Shown: positions 16,665 through 25,101 of the stretch, piece after piece | Layout: each line of letters starts with the position of its first letter | Position numbering within the stretch: position 1 is the stretch's first letter | Assembly (NCBI GenBank): GCA_025997155.1 | Contig: BNUF01000007.1 | Coordinates: 1-36,457, forward strand | DNA length: 36,457 nucleotides | Source of the DNA: Clostridia bacterium | GTDB lineage: Bacteria; Bacillota; Clostridia; Lachnospirales; WQUN01 | Reading direction: 5' to 3' | Notes under the pieces: generated by a model | Database searches by the model: none | What the model was told of the DNA's origin: nothing | What the model saw: only the letters and a program-made list of their open reading frames with translations | Translations under genes and position numbers: made by a program

Positions 16665-17864
16665 ATGCTTTGCAAAAAATGCCACACCGCAATAAACGCG
16701 GGCGACGAAAGCTGCGCGTACTGCGGCGCGAATATTGACCGTAAGTATATTTTTAAATCTACCACAAGATTGTTTTGCGGGATTGTGGTTTTGTTTGGGG
16801 TAGTCTTTGTGAGCAGTATGATTGCGGCGGACAAACCCAAGGATTTATCGGAAGCAATGCAGACAATCGGCGTGATTCCCGTTGTTCCTGAGGTGGTAAC
16901 GCCTGTTTCGGAGCCGAGAGAACTCACCGCCCACGAGGTGCAGCTTATGACCCACCGCGCCGCGATGCTTGCGGTGGATTTTTGCAAAAAATATTCACAA
17001 TTCAGTATGTATGTTTCAAACAAGGGCTATTTGTACGAGAGCGCGGCGGGAGAGTACATTTCCGTTGACTCGATTTTGCAGACGGCGGACAATTCAAACA
17101 TCAACCCGAGGACGCTTTTTTTGTATGTTAAACCGGTACATCTTGTACAGTATTCGTCAATTCTTCCTGAAATTGACAAACTCGACCTTCTCAAGATTTT
17201 CGCCGCCTATGAAACCTCAGACGGTTTTGTGATTTCGGATAAATACGGATATCGCGGCACGTTGTCACGCCCTGATATGCAAGATTTGCTGAAAATATAT
17301 GACAATTCTCACGGGACAATCAAAAAGGTTATAAAAGGAAGTGACGACTACAATCAGATTGTACAGCTTTTGGGGAACGTGAACTTCAGGTATCTTTACA
17401 AAGATGACAAATACGCCGTCGCGGTTGTTTCTCCCGTTGAGAACAATAACCGAATTCACGCGTACTTATTGTACAATATCAGCGGAAATTGGGTGATAGG
17501 GTTATCGAATTATGAAAGACACGATAAATTTAAATCGTATATCAACGAGAATTTTCCCGACGCGACACTTGATTTAGTCCCGTCCTATAACCTTATGGGA
17601 TACATTCAGCATATTTCGGGCGATTATATGACCGTGTATGAGGGGATTGTTGCGCGGGGTAACGCGCGCATAGACGACAAACCAACTTTCATAAGCGGCA
17701 CTAACGATTTTTGCTATATTGAAACGGCAATGGGCAAGAAATTCGTTTGCTTTTTGCGCGGAAATTTGTGGGAATCGAGGGAAGTTTCGACATACGAACA
17801 GGCAGTCTCGAAAATGAACGAGTTCAGTTCAAACCCGCCTTTGTTCATTTTAAAGCAGTACTAG
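16665..17864 (+). CDS. Zinc-ribbon membrane protein of unknown function
   Basis: The 399-aa product starts with a zinc ribbon (Cys3, Cys6, Cys17, Cys20; CKKC and CAYC), followed by one membrane segment at about 35-55 (FCGIVVLFGVVFVSSMIAA). The remaining ~340 residues should lie outside the cell. That part is mixed alpha/beta and rich in Tyr, Asp and Asn; I recognise no domain. The architecture (cytoplasmic zinc ribbon, one helix, extracellular domain) is shared by many uncharacterised Bacillota proteins. AGGAGGG lies six bases before the ATG. It is 10 bp after holA and probably on that transcript. Its end overlaps the convergent SLH gene by 4 bp. Confidence 0.75.
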   Translation: MLCKKCHTAINAGDESCAYCGANIDRKYIFKSTTRLFCGIVVLFGVVFVSSMIAADKPKDLSEAMQTIGVIPVVPEVVTPVSEPRELTAHEVQLMTHRAAMLAVDFCKKYSQFSMYVSNKGYLYESAAGEYISVDSILQTADNSNINPRTLFLYVKPVHLVQYSSILPEIDKLDLLKIFAAYETSDGFVISDKYGYRGTLSRPDMQDLLKIYDNSHGTIKKVIKGSDDYNQIVQLLGNVNFRYLYKDDKYAVAVVSPVENNNRIHAYLLYNISGNWVIGLSNYERHDKFKSYINENFPDATLDLVPSYNLMGYIQHISGDYMTVYEGIVARGNARIDDKPTFISGTNDFCYIETAMGKKFVCFLRGNLWESREVSTYEQAVSKMNEFSSNPPLFILKQY

Positions 17865-18706
17865 GATTTTGAATAATAAATCACGCGTCCGTCATTTACG
17901 GTTATGTCGCAAATGTCGCCGACTTTTATGTCAAGTTTCGGGGAGCAGGCGAATTCGCGGTACACGCCTGACACTTCGATGCCGATTTTGTCGTTGCCGT
18001 GGGCTGTGACGGTGCAATTTTTTATCGTGGGCGGGGTGTTGCTCGCGGATTCGATTGCCACTATTTCATCGTCTTTGCATAAAACGGAAATTTCGCGGTC
18101 GAGGTAGCCGTCAAGGACAAGCCCCTGATATGTGAATACGCCGATATCCGTCACCATTGCGTATTGCGGCAGTTTTTCGTTTTGCGCGTGGGTGGCGAGG
18201 ACGATTATGTTTTTCTTGGCTATGCCGGTGTTTTCCAAGTCGGAGACGAGTTTTTTGTAGAGGGAGACCCAAAGTGCGTAGGACACGGGCTTGTCGCGGT
18301 TTTCGTCCGTGATTCGGAGTTTTTGCATCTTTTCGTCACGCGACAAAAGAACCTGCGCCTGAGAGAGGGTGAGCGGGTCGCTCGGGGCGAACTTGCCGCC
18401 GTATCCGCCCATTATCCCTTGGGCATATACTATATTTACATACTTATCGTACCATTTATCAGAGTCCGTGTCGGAAAACGCCGCGGCTCGCGGCTCGGCG
18501 TTTATCGTCTCCATATCGTTGTAGGCAAGAGCCATCATTTTTGCGGCAAGCGCGCGGGATACGGGGAGGTCGTCGCCGACTACCGCCGCGTCGCCCGTTT
18601 CCCGCGTCTGCACAACGTCGGTTTGGGCGAATTTTTTGTTGGCGTTCGCCATGGAGACGAACACGCCCAAAAGTACGGCTGTGATTATATATTTTAAAGA
18701 TGTCAT
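17861..18706 (-). CDS. Secreted SLH-domain protein
   Basis: The 281-aa product has an N-terminal signal peptide (MTSLKYIITAVLLGVFVSMA). An S-layer homology region follows (about 50-125) with FSDTDSDKWYDKYVNIVYAQ, GIMGGYGGKFAPSDPLTLSQ and AQVLLSR; such repeats bind pyruvylated cell-wall polymers. Only one clear repeat plus a partial one is seen, whereas strong anchoring usually needs three. The C-terminal half (about 140-281) resembles the small beta domain found beside SLH repeats in some Clostridia SpoIID-like proteins; this is tentative. AAAGGAGG precedes the ATG. It lies 42 bp after proA and is last in the alaS-led run. Confidence 0.78.
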   Translation of the reverse strand: MTSLKYIITAVLLGVFVSMANANKKFAQTDVVQTRETGDAAVVGDDLPVSRALAAKMMALAYNDMETINAEPRAAAFSDTDSDKWYDKYVNIVYAQGIMGGYGGKFAPSDPLTLSQAQVLLSRDEKMQKLRITDENRDKPVSYALWVSLYKKLVSDLENTGIAKKNIIVLATHAQNEKLPQYAMVTDIGVFTYQGLVLDGYLDREISVLCKDDEIVAIESASNTPPTIKNCTVTAHGNDKIGIEVSGVYREFACSPKLDIKVGDICDITVNDGRVIYYSKS

Positions 18707-18748
18707 AAAAGTATCCTCCTTTGTTATGATATGAGGACACGCTTATGG

Positions 18749-19993
18749 TTATTCTCGTATTTGCCCCTCTCCCATAATAACGTATTTCGTCGTCGTCATT
18801 TCGCGCAAACCCATAGGACCTCTGGCGTGGAGTTTTTGCGTGCTGATTCCGATTTCCGCGCCAAGCCCGAATTGCCCGCCGTCTGTGAAGGCGGTGGAGG
18901 CGTTGACATAGACGGCGGCGGAGTCCACCTCTTTTAGGAATTTTTGGCTGTTTTGGTAATCGTTGGTGACGATTGTTTCGGAATGGTTTGTGGAATACTT
19001 TCCGATATGCGCTATCGCGTGGGATATATCCGAAACCACCGCAATGGAAATTATCAAGTCGTTGTATTCCGTGTACCAATCGTCCTCATTCGCGGGGGTT
19101 ATGTCGGGGATTATAGCGGCAGTCCGTTCGTCTCCGCGCATCTCGACCTTATGCCCCCGCAATCTGCTGCATATAAGAGGAAGAAAGTCGTCTGCTATAT
19201 CCTGATGTACAAGTAATTTTTCAACCGCGTTGCATACGCTCGGGCGGCGGGTTTTCGCGTTTATCACGATATTCGCCGCCATCTCGAAATCGGCGGACGC
19301 GTCAACGAAAATGTGGCAGTTGCCCGCGCCCGTTTCGATTACGGGGACAGTCGCGCTTTTCACGACTGAATTGATAAGCCCCGCCCCGCCCCTCGGGATA
19401 AGCACGTCAATGTATTCGTTGAGCCGCATAAGCTCCTGCGCTGTTTCGCGGTCGGTTTTCTCAATAATTTGCACAAAGTTTTCGTCATATCCATATTTAG
19501 CCAAAACCCCGCGAAATATCGACACAAGGGCGTTGTTGCTGTTAAACGCGTCGCTTCCCCCGCGCAAAACGAGCGCGTTGCCCGTTTTCAGGCAAATCCC
19601 GAACGCGTCACTCGTCACATTCGGACGCGCCTCGTAAATAATCGCGACGACGCCTAGGGGTACGCGTCTTTGTCCGACTATAAGCCCGTTTTCAAGGGTG
19701 CGTGATTGTATCTCTCCCAGCACGTCCTTTTCGTCCGCGAGTTTTCGCAAATCCGCCGCCATTGCCTGTATGCGGTCTTCCGTGAGTTTCAGCCGGTCCA
19801 GATAGGAGGGTTTAATCCCCGATTCAAGGGCGTTTTTGTAGTCGGTTTCGTTTTGCGCCAAAACTTCTTTTGCGTCAGAAACAAGAGAGTCCGCGCATTT
19901 TCGCAAGATATCCTTGCGCTGTCCCGCCGAAAGGAGGTTGAGAGCGGTTGCCGCCGCTTTCGCGTTTTTCCCGATATTTTCCAGATATTCCAT
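18749..19993 (-). CDS. proA: Glutamate-5-semialdehyde dehydrogenase
   Basis: ProA reduces gamma-glutamyl phosphate to glutamate semialdehyde with NADPH in proline synthesis. The 414-aa product has the expected length, with the motif IYEARPNVTSDAFGICLKTG and catalytic Cys254 in RPSVCNAVEKLLVH. The C-terminal FGLGAEIGISTQKLHARGPM is also typical. I start at the ATG at 19991-19993, one base after the reductase stop, with GAGGG five bases upstream inside the previous gene. The usual partner proB (glutamate 5-kinase) is not in the window. The neighbours here are redox enzymes, which suggests co-expression by genome arrangement rather than a proline operon. Confidence 0.95.
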   Translation of the reverse strand: MEYLENIGKNAKAAATALNLLSAGQRKDILRKCADSLVSDAKEVLAQNETDYKNALESGIKPSYLDRLKLTEDRIQAMAADLRKLADEKDVLGEIQSRTLENGLIVGQRRVPLGVVAIIYEARPNVTSDAFGICLKTGNALVLRGGSDAFNSNNALVSIFRGVLAKYGYDENFVQIIEKTDRETAQELMRLNEYIDVLIPRGGAGLINSVVKSATVPVIETGAGNCHIFVDASADFEMAANIVINAKTRRPSVCNAVEKLLVHQDIADDFLPLICSRLRGHKVEMRGDERTAAIIPDITPANEDDWYTEYNDLIISIAVVSDISHAIAHIGKYSTNHSETIVTNDYQNSQKFLKEVDSAAVYVNASTAFTDGGQFGLGAEIGISTQKLHARGPMGLREMTTTKYVIMGEGQIRE

Positions 19994-19994
19994 A

Positions 19995-20879
19995 TTATCC
20001 CTCGATTCCCGCGCAGGCGTAGGTCGCGGCAACCGCGCCGTCCGCCGCCGCCGTGATGATTTGGCGCAGCGGAGTCCGCCTCACGTCGCCCGCCGCAAAG
20101 ATTCCGCCGATACTTGTCCGCATACATTCGTCCGTGATTATCGCTCCGTTGCCGTCCGTTATACCGAGATTTCTTATAAATTCCGTATTCGGCAAAGTGC
20201 CGACAGCCGCAAAAACCCCGTCCGCCTGTATATCCCTGACTTCCTTTGTTTGTACGTTTTGTATCGTTATAGACGATACTTTTTTGCCGCCGTTTATCGA
20301 CGTAAGGATTGTGTCGGTGACAAGGGCGACATTCGGCAATTCGCGCAAGGGTGCAATATTGCCGCGAAACTCCCCGCGCCTGTGGATTAGGTAGACTTTT
20401 TCGCAGATACGCGAAAGAAAGAGCGCGTCGTGGATAGCCGTGTTTCCTCCTCCGATTACGGCGACAGTCTTTTTTCGGTAGAAATTTCCGTCACAAACGG
20501 CGCAGTAAGAAACGCCGCCTGATTCCTCCCCCGCAACCTCAAGTTTTCGCGGACGCGCGCCTGTCGCTATGATAACGGCTTTCGCCTTATAATCTCCCTT
20601 GCTCGTCTTTATAACCTTTTCGGGGCTTATTTCAAAAATCTCCGCGTTTCTTAAATTATATTCGAATTTTTTGAGGTGAGAGATAAAACCCTCAATCAAG
20701 TCGTATCCCGAAATAATGCCCATTGCGGGGTAGTTCTCGATTATATCCGTGTTGGCGATTTGCCCGCCCATATAAACATTTTCAAAAAGGTAGGGGATAA
20801 ATCCCGCCCTCGCGGCATAGATTGCGGCAGAAAGCCCCGCCGCGCCGCCTCCGATTATCGCAATATCCGTTTCAGTCAT
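19995..20879 (-). CDS. trxB: Thioredoxin reductase-like flavoprotein
   Basis: This enzyme passes electrons from NADPH through FAD to a thioredoxin-like partner. The 294-aa product has the FAD-binding IIGGGAAGLSAAIYAARAG, the redox pair in CAVC (Cys126/Cys129), the NAD(P)-binding AVIGGGNTAIHDALFLSR, and the closing FAD motif GGIFAAGDVR. Length is slightly below the usual 305-320. CAVC rather than CATC occurs in some clostridial members, so the electron donor could be ferredoxin or NADPH; sequence alone does not settle this. It begins in an ATGA overlap with the malic enzyme stop and is followed by proA one base after its stop. Confidence 0.9.
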   Translation of the reverse strand: MTETDIAIIGGGAAGLSAAIYAARAGFIPYLFENVYMGGQIANTDIIENYPAMGIISGYDLIEGFISHLKKFEYNLRNAEIFEISPEKVIKTSKGDYKAKAVIIATGARPRKLEVAGEESGGVSYCAVCDGNFYRKKTVAVIGGGNTAIHDALFLSRICEKVYLIHRRGEFRGNIAPLRELPNVALVTDTILTSINGGKKVSSITIQNVQTKEVRDIQADGVFAAVGTLPNTEFIRNLGITDGNGAIITDECMRTSIGGIFAAGDVRRTPLRQIITAAADGAVAATYACAGIEG

Positions 20880-22045
20880 CGTACCGCCCCGCTTTCAATC
20901 GCCGCCCGCGCAACCGCCGCCGACACAAATTCGCGTATGCGCGGGTCGAATGCCTTCGGCAAAATATAATCCGCCGAAAGTTCGTCGTCGCTCACAAGTT
21001 CCGAAAGAGCTCGCGCCGCCGCGAGTTCCATAGCTCCGTTTATGTCGGTGGCGTAAACGGAGAGCGCGCCGCGAAAGAGGGCGGGGAACGCGAGCACGTT
21101 GTTTATCTGGTTCGGGTAGTCGCTCCGCCCCGTGCCGACAATATACGCACCCGCCTCTTTCGCGAGTTCGGGCATAATTTCGGGGGTCGGGTTCGCCATC
21201 GGGAAAATTATCGGTTTATCAGCCATTGCGCGTATCATCTCGGGCGTTAGAACAGCGGGGGCGGACACGCCGATAAACGCGTCCGCGCCTTGCAGCGCAT
21301 CGGCTAATGTGCCTTTTTTTCGCGACAAATTGGTGAGTTTCGCAAGCTCCTCCTGTTCGGAGTTGAGGTCAGCGGCCCCTTGGTAAAGCGCGCCTGATTT
21401 GTCGCAAATTGTAACGTTTGCGAAACCCTCTGAAAGTAAAATTTTGGCAATCGCAACCCCTGCCGCTCCCGCGCCGTTTATGACTACCTGTATTTTTTTC
21501 TTATCCTTGCCGCAAACCCGAAGCGCGTTTAGCATTGCCGCAAGAACCACAATCGCCGTCCCGTGCTGGTCGTCGTGACACACGGGTATGGCGCAGATTT
21601 CTTTCAGCCGCCGTTCAATCTCAAAACAGCGCGGCGCGGCGATATCCTCAAGGTTTATCCCGCCGAAATTCCCCGCCAAAAGAGCGACTGTACGCACTAT
21701 CTCATCGGTATCCTTTGAATCTATGCAAATAGGCACAGCGTCAAGCCCGCCAAACGCCTTAAAAAGAACGCATTTCCCCTCCATAACGGGCATCGCCGCC
21801 AACGCCCCGATATCCCCCAAACCAAGCACCGCCGTGCCGTCCGTCACAACCGCGACTGTATTCGCCCGCCCCGTCAGCGCGAAACTCTCGGCTGGGTTCT
21901 TTGCAATGGCAAGGCAAGCCGCCGCCACCCCCGGGGTGTACGCAAGCGACAATTCCTCCGACGTTTCCACGCTCATTTTCGGGATAGTCTCTAATTTTCC
22001 GCGCCACTCTCTGTGAAGGCGCAAGGATTCTTCTAAATAATTCAT
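20876..22045 (-). CDS. NAD(P)-dependent malic enzyme
   Basis: The enzyme oxidatively decarboxylates malate to pyruvate and CO2. The 389-aa product is the short bacterial type without a phosphotransacetylase tail. Motifs include SLAYTPGVAAACLAI, VAVVTDGTAVLGLGDIGALA, PICIDSKDTDEIV, CHDDQHGTAIVVLAA and the nucleotide loop INGAGAAGVAIAKIL. I start at the ATG at 22043-22045, which overlaps the alaS stop as ATGA, with GGGAG upstream; a longer reading in this frame is arginine-rich and runs inside alaS. The stop overlaps the reductase start the same way. It probably supplies reducing equivalents or pyruvate; direction in vivo is not knowable here. Confidence 0.94.
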   Translation of the reverse strand: MNYLEESLRLHREWRGKLETIPKMSVETSEELSLAYTPGVAAACLAIAKNPAESFALTGRANTVAVVTDGTAVLGLGDIGALAAMPVMEGKCVLFKAFGGLDAVPICIDSKDTDEIVRTVALLAGNFGGINLEDIAAPRCFEIERRLKEICAIPVCHDDQHGTAIVVLAAMLNALRVCGKDKKKIQVVINGAGAAGVAIAKILLSEGFANVTICDKSGALYQGAADLNSEQEELAKLTNLSRKKGTLADALQGADAFIGVSAPAVLTPEMIRAMADKPIIFPMANPTPEIMPELAKEAGAYIVGTGRSDYPNQINNVLAFPALFRGALSVYATDINGAMELAAARALSELVSDDELSADYILPKAFDPRIREFVSAAVARAAIESGAVR

Positions 22046-24705
22046 GTTCTCGCTCCCAGTTGCGCGGTCAAAATCTCCACGCATTTTGAAACGGCCTCGT
22101 CGATTTTTTCGGGGTCTTTGCCGCCCGCCGTCGCCATATTCGGTTTGCCGCCGCCGCCGCCGCCGCAAATCTGCGCTCCGATTTTCACGATTGCCCCCGC
22201 GTTCGCGCCGGATTCCACCGCCTGTTTCGACGCTGAAACGACAAAGTTCACCTTTTCAGCAAGCGACGACGCCAAAATAACCACGCCTCCTGATTTTTCA
22301 CGGAGTTTGTCGGATATACATTTAAGTTCGTCCATATTCACATCTTTAAGAATCCCCGTGATTACGGATATTCCGCCTATGTTTTGCGGATTTTTCGCAA
22401 GTTCCGAAACGATTTCGTTGCTAACTCCAGAACGCGCCTTGTCAAGTTCCGACAAAAGCCCGCGCATAGTGTTGAGTGTCGTGTCAACCTTCGCCTCAAC
22501 GTTTTCGGGGGTAGCTTTTAGCATCTTGCATATATTTTTTAATTTATGCTCGGAACTCTTGTAGTGCTTTATAGCGGTACTTCCTGTCAACGCCTCGATT
22601 CGGCGCGTTCCAGACGCACTCCCCGTTTCGGAGAGAATCCTGAAAATCCCGACTTTTCCCGTATTATCCACATGAGTTCCGCCGCAAAATTCAATCGAAA
22701 CGCCATGCCCGATTTCCACCACCCGCACGGTGTCGCCGTATTTTTCGCCGAAAAGAGCCATTGCGCCTTTTTCCCGCGCCTCCTCAATCGGCAGTTCCTG
22801 TGTGACGACAGGCAAAAACTCCATAACCTTTTCGTTTACGATTAGTTCGACTTTTTCCAGTTCTTCTTCTGTGAGGGGGGCAAAGTGGGTAAAATCGAAC
22901 CGAAGATGGTTTGGCGACACCATAGACCCCGCCTGCTCCACGTGATGCCCGAGAACCATACGCAAAGATTTTTGCAAAAGGTGCGTCGCGGTGTGGTTTT
23001 GGCTCGTCTTAAGGCGGTTCTTTTTGTCGACGGTAACCATAACATAGTCGCCCACGCGTATCTCGTTCTGCCCGACAACGCCGATATGCGCGATTTTGTT
23101 GCCCGCAACGCGGATACAGTCGCTCACAAAAACTTTGTTAGAACGCCCTCTTTCCGCGCTCGAGATAACTCCCTTGTCGCCTTTTTGCCCGCCCTTTTCG
23201 GGGTAAAGCACCGTTTTGTCAAGAATTACGGCGACGGTGTCGCCCTCGCCCGCTTGGCTTATGGGCCTGTTCCCGCTTATAATAGCGAGAACCTTAGCCG
23301 CGCACTCCGTTTCGTCATACCCGACAAACTCCGACGCCATATCGGTCGGGAGAGTGTTGTACACAGTCGCGTCACTTCCCATATATGTGGTCGTCTCGCG
23401 TGATTCCCGCGCCCGCGCCTTCTGTTCGCGCATTTGCTCCTCAAAACCCTTTTCGTTCACGGTTATGTTCGACGCCGCGCATATTTCTTTTAGCAGGTCA
23501 AGAGGGAATCCGAAAGTATCGTACATTTTGAACGCGTCGTCGCCTTGCAGCTCACTTTGTCCGTTTTGCTGAAGTTCTGATATCTTCTTTTTAAGAAGGG
23601 CGATACCCGCGTCAAGGGTTTGGTAAAATCTGTCTTCCTCGACGGACAACGCCTTGTGTATATATTGGCTTTTTTCTTTAAGTTCGGGGTACGCTCCGCC
23701 CGAAACGTCTATTACAATTTTTGACAAATCGCTTAGGAAAATTTTGTCAATTCCCAGAAGTTTGCCGTGCAGAGCGGCGCGGCGAAGAAGCCTCCGCAGG
23801 ACGTACCCGCGTCCCTCGTTTGACGACTGGATTCCGTCCGCCGTCATAAATGTGACGGAGCGTATATGGTCGGTGATTATGCGTATTGAAATGTCGGTTT
23901 TCGGGTCGGCGTTGTACTCTTTTCCCGAGACCTTGCAAACCTCGTCGCGGATTGCGCGGATTGTGTCAACGTCAAAAATTGACGACACCCCTTGGGTCAC
24001 CGCCGCGACTCTCTCAAGCCCCATTCCCGTGTCAATGTTAGGCGCGGCAAGGGGGAGGTAACTGTCGTCCGTCTGTTTGTCGAATTGCGTAAATACGAGA
24101 TTCCATATCTCGACATATCGGTCGCAATCACAGCCGACGCCGCAATCGGGGCTTTTGCAGCCGTGTTCGGGGCCTCGGTCGAAATATATTTCGGAGCAAG
24201 GCCCGCAAGGTCCGATTCCGACTTCCCAAAAATTGTCGTCTTTTCCCAGACGTTTGATTTTTTCGGGGGCAAGCCCGACTTTTTCCTGCCAAATATTGTA
24301 TGCCTCGTCGTCCTCTTCGTACACGGACACATACAGAAGTTCGGCGGGGATTTCCATAACTCCTGTCATAAATTCCCACGCCCACGGGATTATTTCGTGT
24401 TTGAAGTAGTCCCCGAAGGAAAAGTTTCCAAGCATTTCAAAAAAAGTGCCGTGGCGCGTCGTGATTCCAACGTTCTCAAGGTCGCCTGTGCGTATGCACT
24501 TTTGGCAGGTGGTCACGCGCTTTGAGGGAGGCGTCTCCCGCCCCGTGAAATATGGTTTAAGCGGAGCCATACCAGAATTTATGAGGAGCAGACTGTTATC
24601 ATTTTGCGGGACGAGCGGAAAACTCTTTAAGCGAAAATGCTCCTTCCCCTCAAAAAATGCCAGAAACTTTTCGCGTATTTCGTTCAGACCTCTGTATTTT
24701 AGCAT
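22042..24705 (-). CDS. alaS: Alanyl-tRNA synthetase
   Basis: AlaRS charges tRNA-Ala. The 887-aa product is full length. The N-terminal catalytic part shows LINSGMAPLKPYFTG and TTCQKCIRTGDLENVG. The editing domain carries HTATHLLQ and CGGTHVDNTG, whose His and Cys residues bind zinc. The C-terminal region ends with GAQICGGGGGGKPNMATAGG, the usual glycine-rich C-Ala segment. GGAGAG lies upstream of the ATG. The leader is long (about 200 nt from the promoter at 24915-24943) because a 163-bp palindromic element sits in it. No T-box motif (TGGNACC with terminator) is visible there, although many Bacillota alaS genes have one. It heads the alaS-mae-trxB-proA-SLH run. Confidence 0.97.
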   Translation of the reverse strand: MLKYRGLNEIREKFLAFFEGKEHFRLKSFPLVPQNDNSLLLINSGMAPLKPYFTGRETPPSKRVTTCQKCIRTGDLENVGITTRHGTFFEMLGNFSFGDYFKHEIIPWAWEFMTGVMEIPAELLYVSVYEEDDEAYNIWQEKVGLAPEKIKRLGKDDNFWEVGIGPCGPCSEIYFDRGPEHGCKSPDCGVGCDCDRYVEIWNLVFTQFDKQTDDSYLPLAAPNIDTGMGLERVAAVTQGVSSIFDVDTIRAIRDEVCKVSGKEYNADPKTDISIRIITDHIRSVTFMTADGIQSSNEGRGYVLRRLLRRAALHGKLLGIDKIFLSDLSKIVIDVSGGAYPELKEKSQYIHKALSVEEDRFYQTLDAGIALLKKKISELQQNGQSELQGDDAFKMYDTFGFPLDLLKEICAASNITVNEKGFEEQMREQKARARESRETTTYMGSDATVYNTLPTDMASEFVGYDETECAAKVLAIISGNRPISQAGEGDTVAVILDKTVLYPEKGGQKGDKGVISSAERGRSNKVFVSDCIRVAGNKIAHIGVVGQNEIRVGDYVMVTVDKKNRLKTSQNHTATHLLQKSLRMVLGHHVEQAGSMVSPNHLRFDFTHFAPLTEEELEKVELIVNEKVMEFLPVVTQELPIEEAREKGAMALFGEKYGDTVRVVEIGHGVSIEFCGGTHVDNTGKVGIFRILSETGSASGTRRIEALTGSTAIKHYKSSEHKLKNICKMLKATPENVEAKVDTTLNTMRGLLSELDKARSGVSNEIVSELAKNPQNIGGISVITGILKDVNMDELKCISDKLREKSGGVVILASSLAEKVNFVVSASKQAVESGANAGAIVKIGAQICGGGGGGKPNMATAGGKDPEKIDEAVSKCVEILTAQLGART

Positions 24706-24725
24706 ATAAATTCTTCTCTCCGTAA

Positions 24726-24888
24726 GAACCTGTTTAGTATCCCCATCGCACCGTCTTTTTGGCTAATTTCCCGCCCTGCCGCGTCAGCCCCTCCTAACAA
24801 ACTCTCTGGAGTGTGCGTCGTCGGGGCTTCCTTGCAGGGCGGGAAATTAGCTCAAAAATCCGCCGCAAGCGGGATACTAAACAGGTTC
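24726..24888. mobile_element. 163-bp palindromic MITE-like element in the alaS leader
   Basis: The element has 18-bp perfect terminal inverted repeats (GAACCTGTTTAGTATCCC at 24726-24743, complement at 24871-24888). It also has a second 18-bp perfect inner pair (24762-24779 with 24834-24851), extended through a T5/A5 tract with one bulged base. Between outer and inner arms is a 12-base mismatched segment on each side, and the centre is an ~54-base loop. The trinucleotide TAA flanks both ends (24723-24725 and 24889-24891), as expected of a target duplication. No coding frame is present. IS5-type elements of the IS1031 group are known to duplicate TNA and to have GAGCCTG-like ends, so an IS5-type transposase is the likely mobiliser. 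Confidence 0.75.
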
Positions 24889-24914
24889 TAAGAATATCCC
24901 TACCATATCTTTAA

Positions 24915-24943
24915 ATTTTACCATTTTTGGCGGGGTTTCGCAA
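24915..24943 (-). promoter_or_regulatory. Promoter of alaS
   Basis: Minus-strand TTGCGA (24938-24943), 17 bp, TAAAAT (24915-24920). Transcripts from here would include the whole palindromic element before reaching alaS at 24705. Confidence 0.6.
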
Positions 24944-24955
24944 TAATTATTTTTC

Positions 24956-24984
24956 TTGTGTTAATGGGAAGAATTTAGTATAAT
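24956..24984 (+). promoter_or_regulatory. Promoter of yqhQ-prmC-prfA
   Basis: TTGTGT (24956-24961), 17 bp, TATAAT (24979-24984). It is back-to-back with the alaS promoter, the two -35 boxes being 12 bp apart. The leader to the yqhQ ATG is about 110 nt and holds two hairpins. Confidence 0.65.
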
Positions 24985-25029
24985 TAAAGATAATAAATGT
25001 AAAAGAAGGTTTTAGATAAAGTTCTTTTG

Positions 25030-25076
25030 CTTCTTTTCTTTCAAGAAAAGAAGTGGGGTTTGGGGCAAAGCCCCAA
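25030..25076 (+). repeat. Two adjacent hairpins in the yqhQ leader
   Basis: The first (25030-25053) is an 11-bp perfect palindrome, CTTCTTTTCTT paired with AAGAAAAGAAG around TC. The second (25060-25076) pairs TTGGGGC with GCCCCAA around AAA. Neither is followed by a T run, so they are not obvious terminators. The compact A/G-rich palindrome plus GC hairpin looks like a dispersed intergenic repeat, but only one copy is in this window. Being just before the GAGG site at about 25093, they could affect translation. Confidence 0.5.
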
Positions 25077-25101
25077 GGTCTTGACCTTGATTGAGGTAAA
25101 T

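Noticed and set aside
22046..22168. Longer start for malic enzyme
   Set aside because: The extension would be arginine-rich and lie inside alaS; the ATG at 22043-22045 has a ribosome site and an ATGA overlap.
24706..24914. T-box riboswitch in the alaS leader
   Set aside because: The leader is long and structured, as T-boxes are, but I find no TGGNACC T-box motif, no specifier-loop layout and no terminator with a T run. The near-perfect two-fold symmetry and TAA flanks fit a mobile palindrome better.
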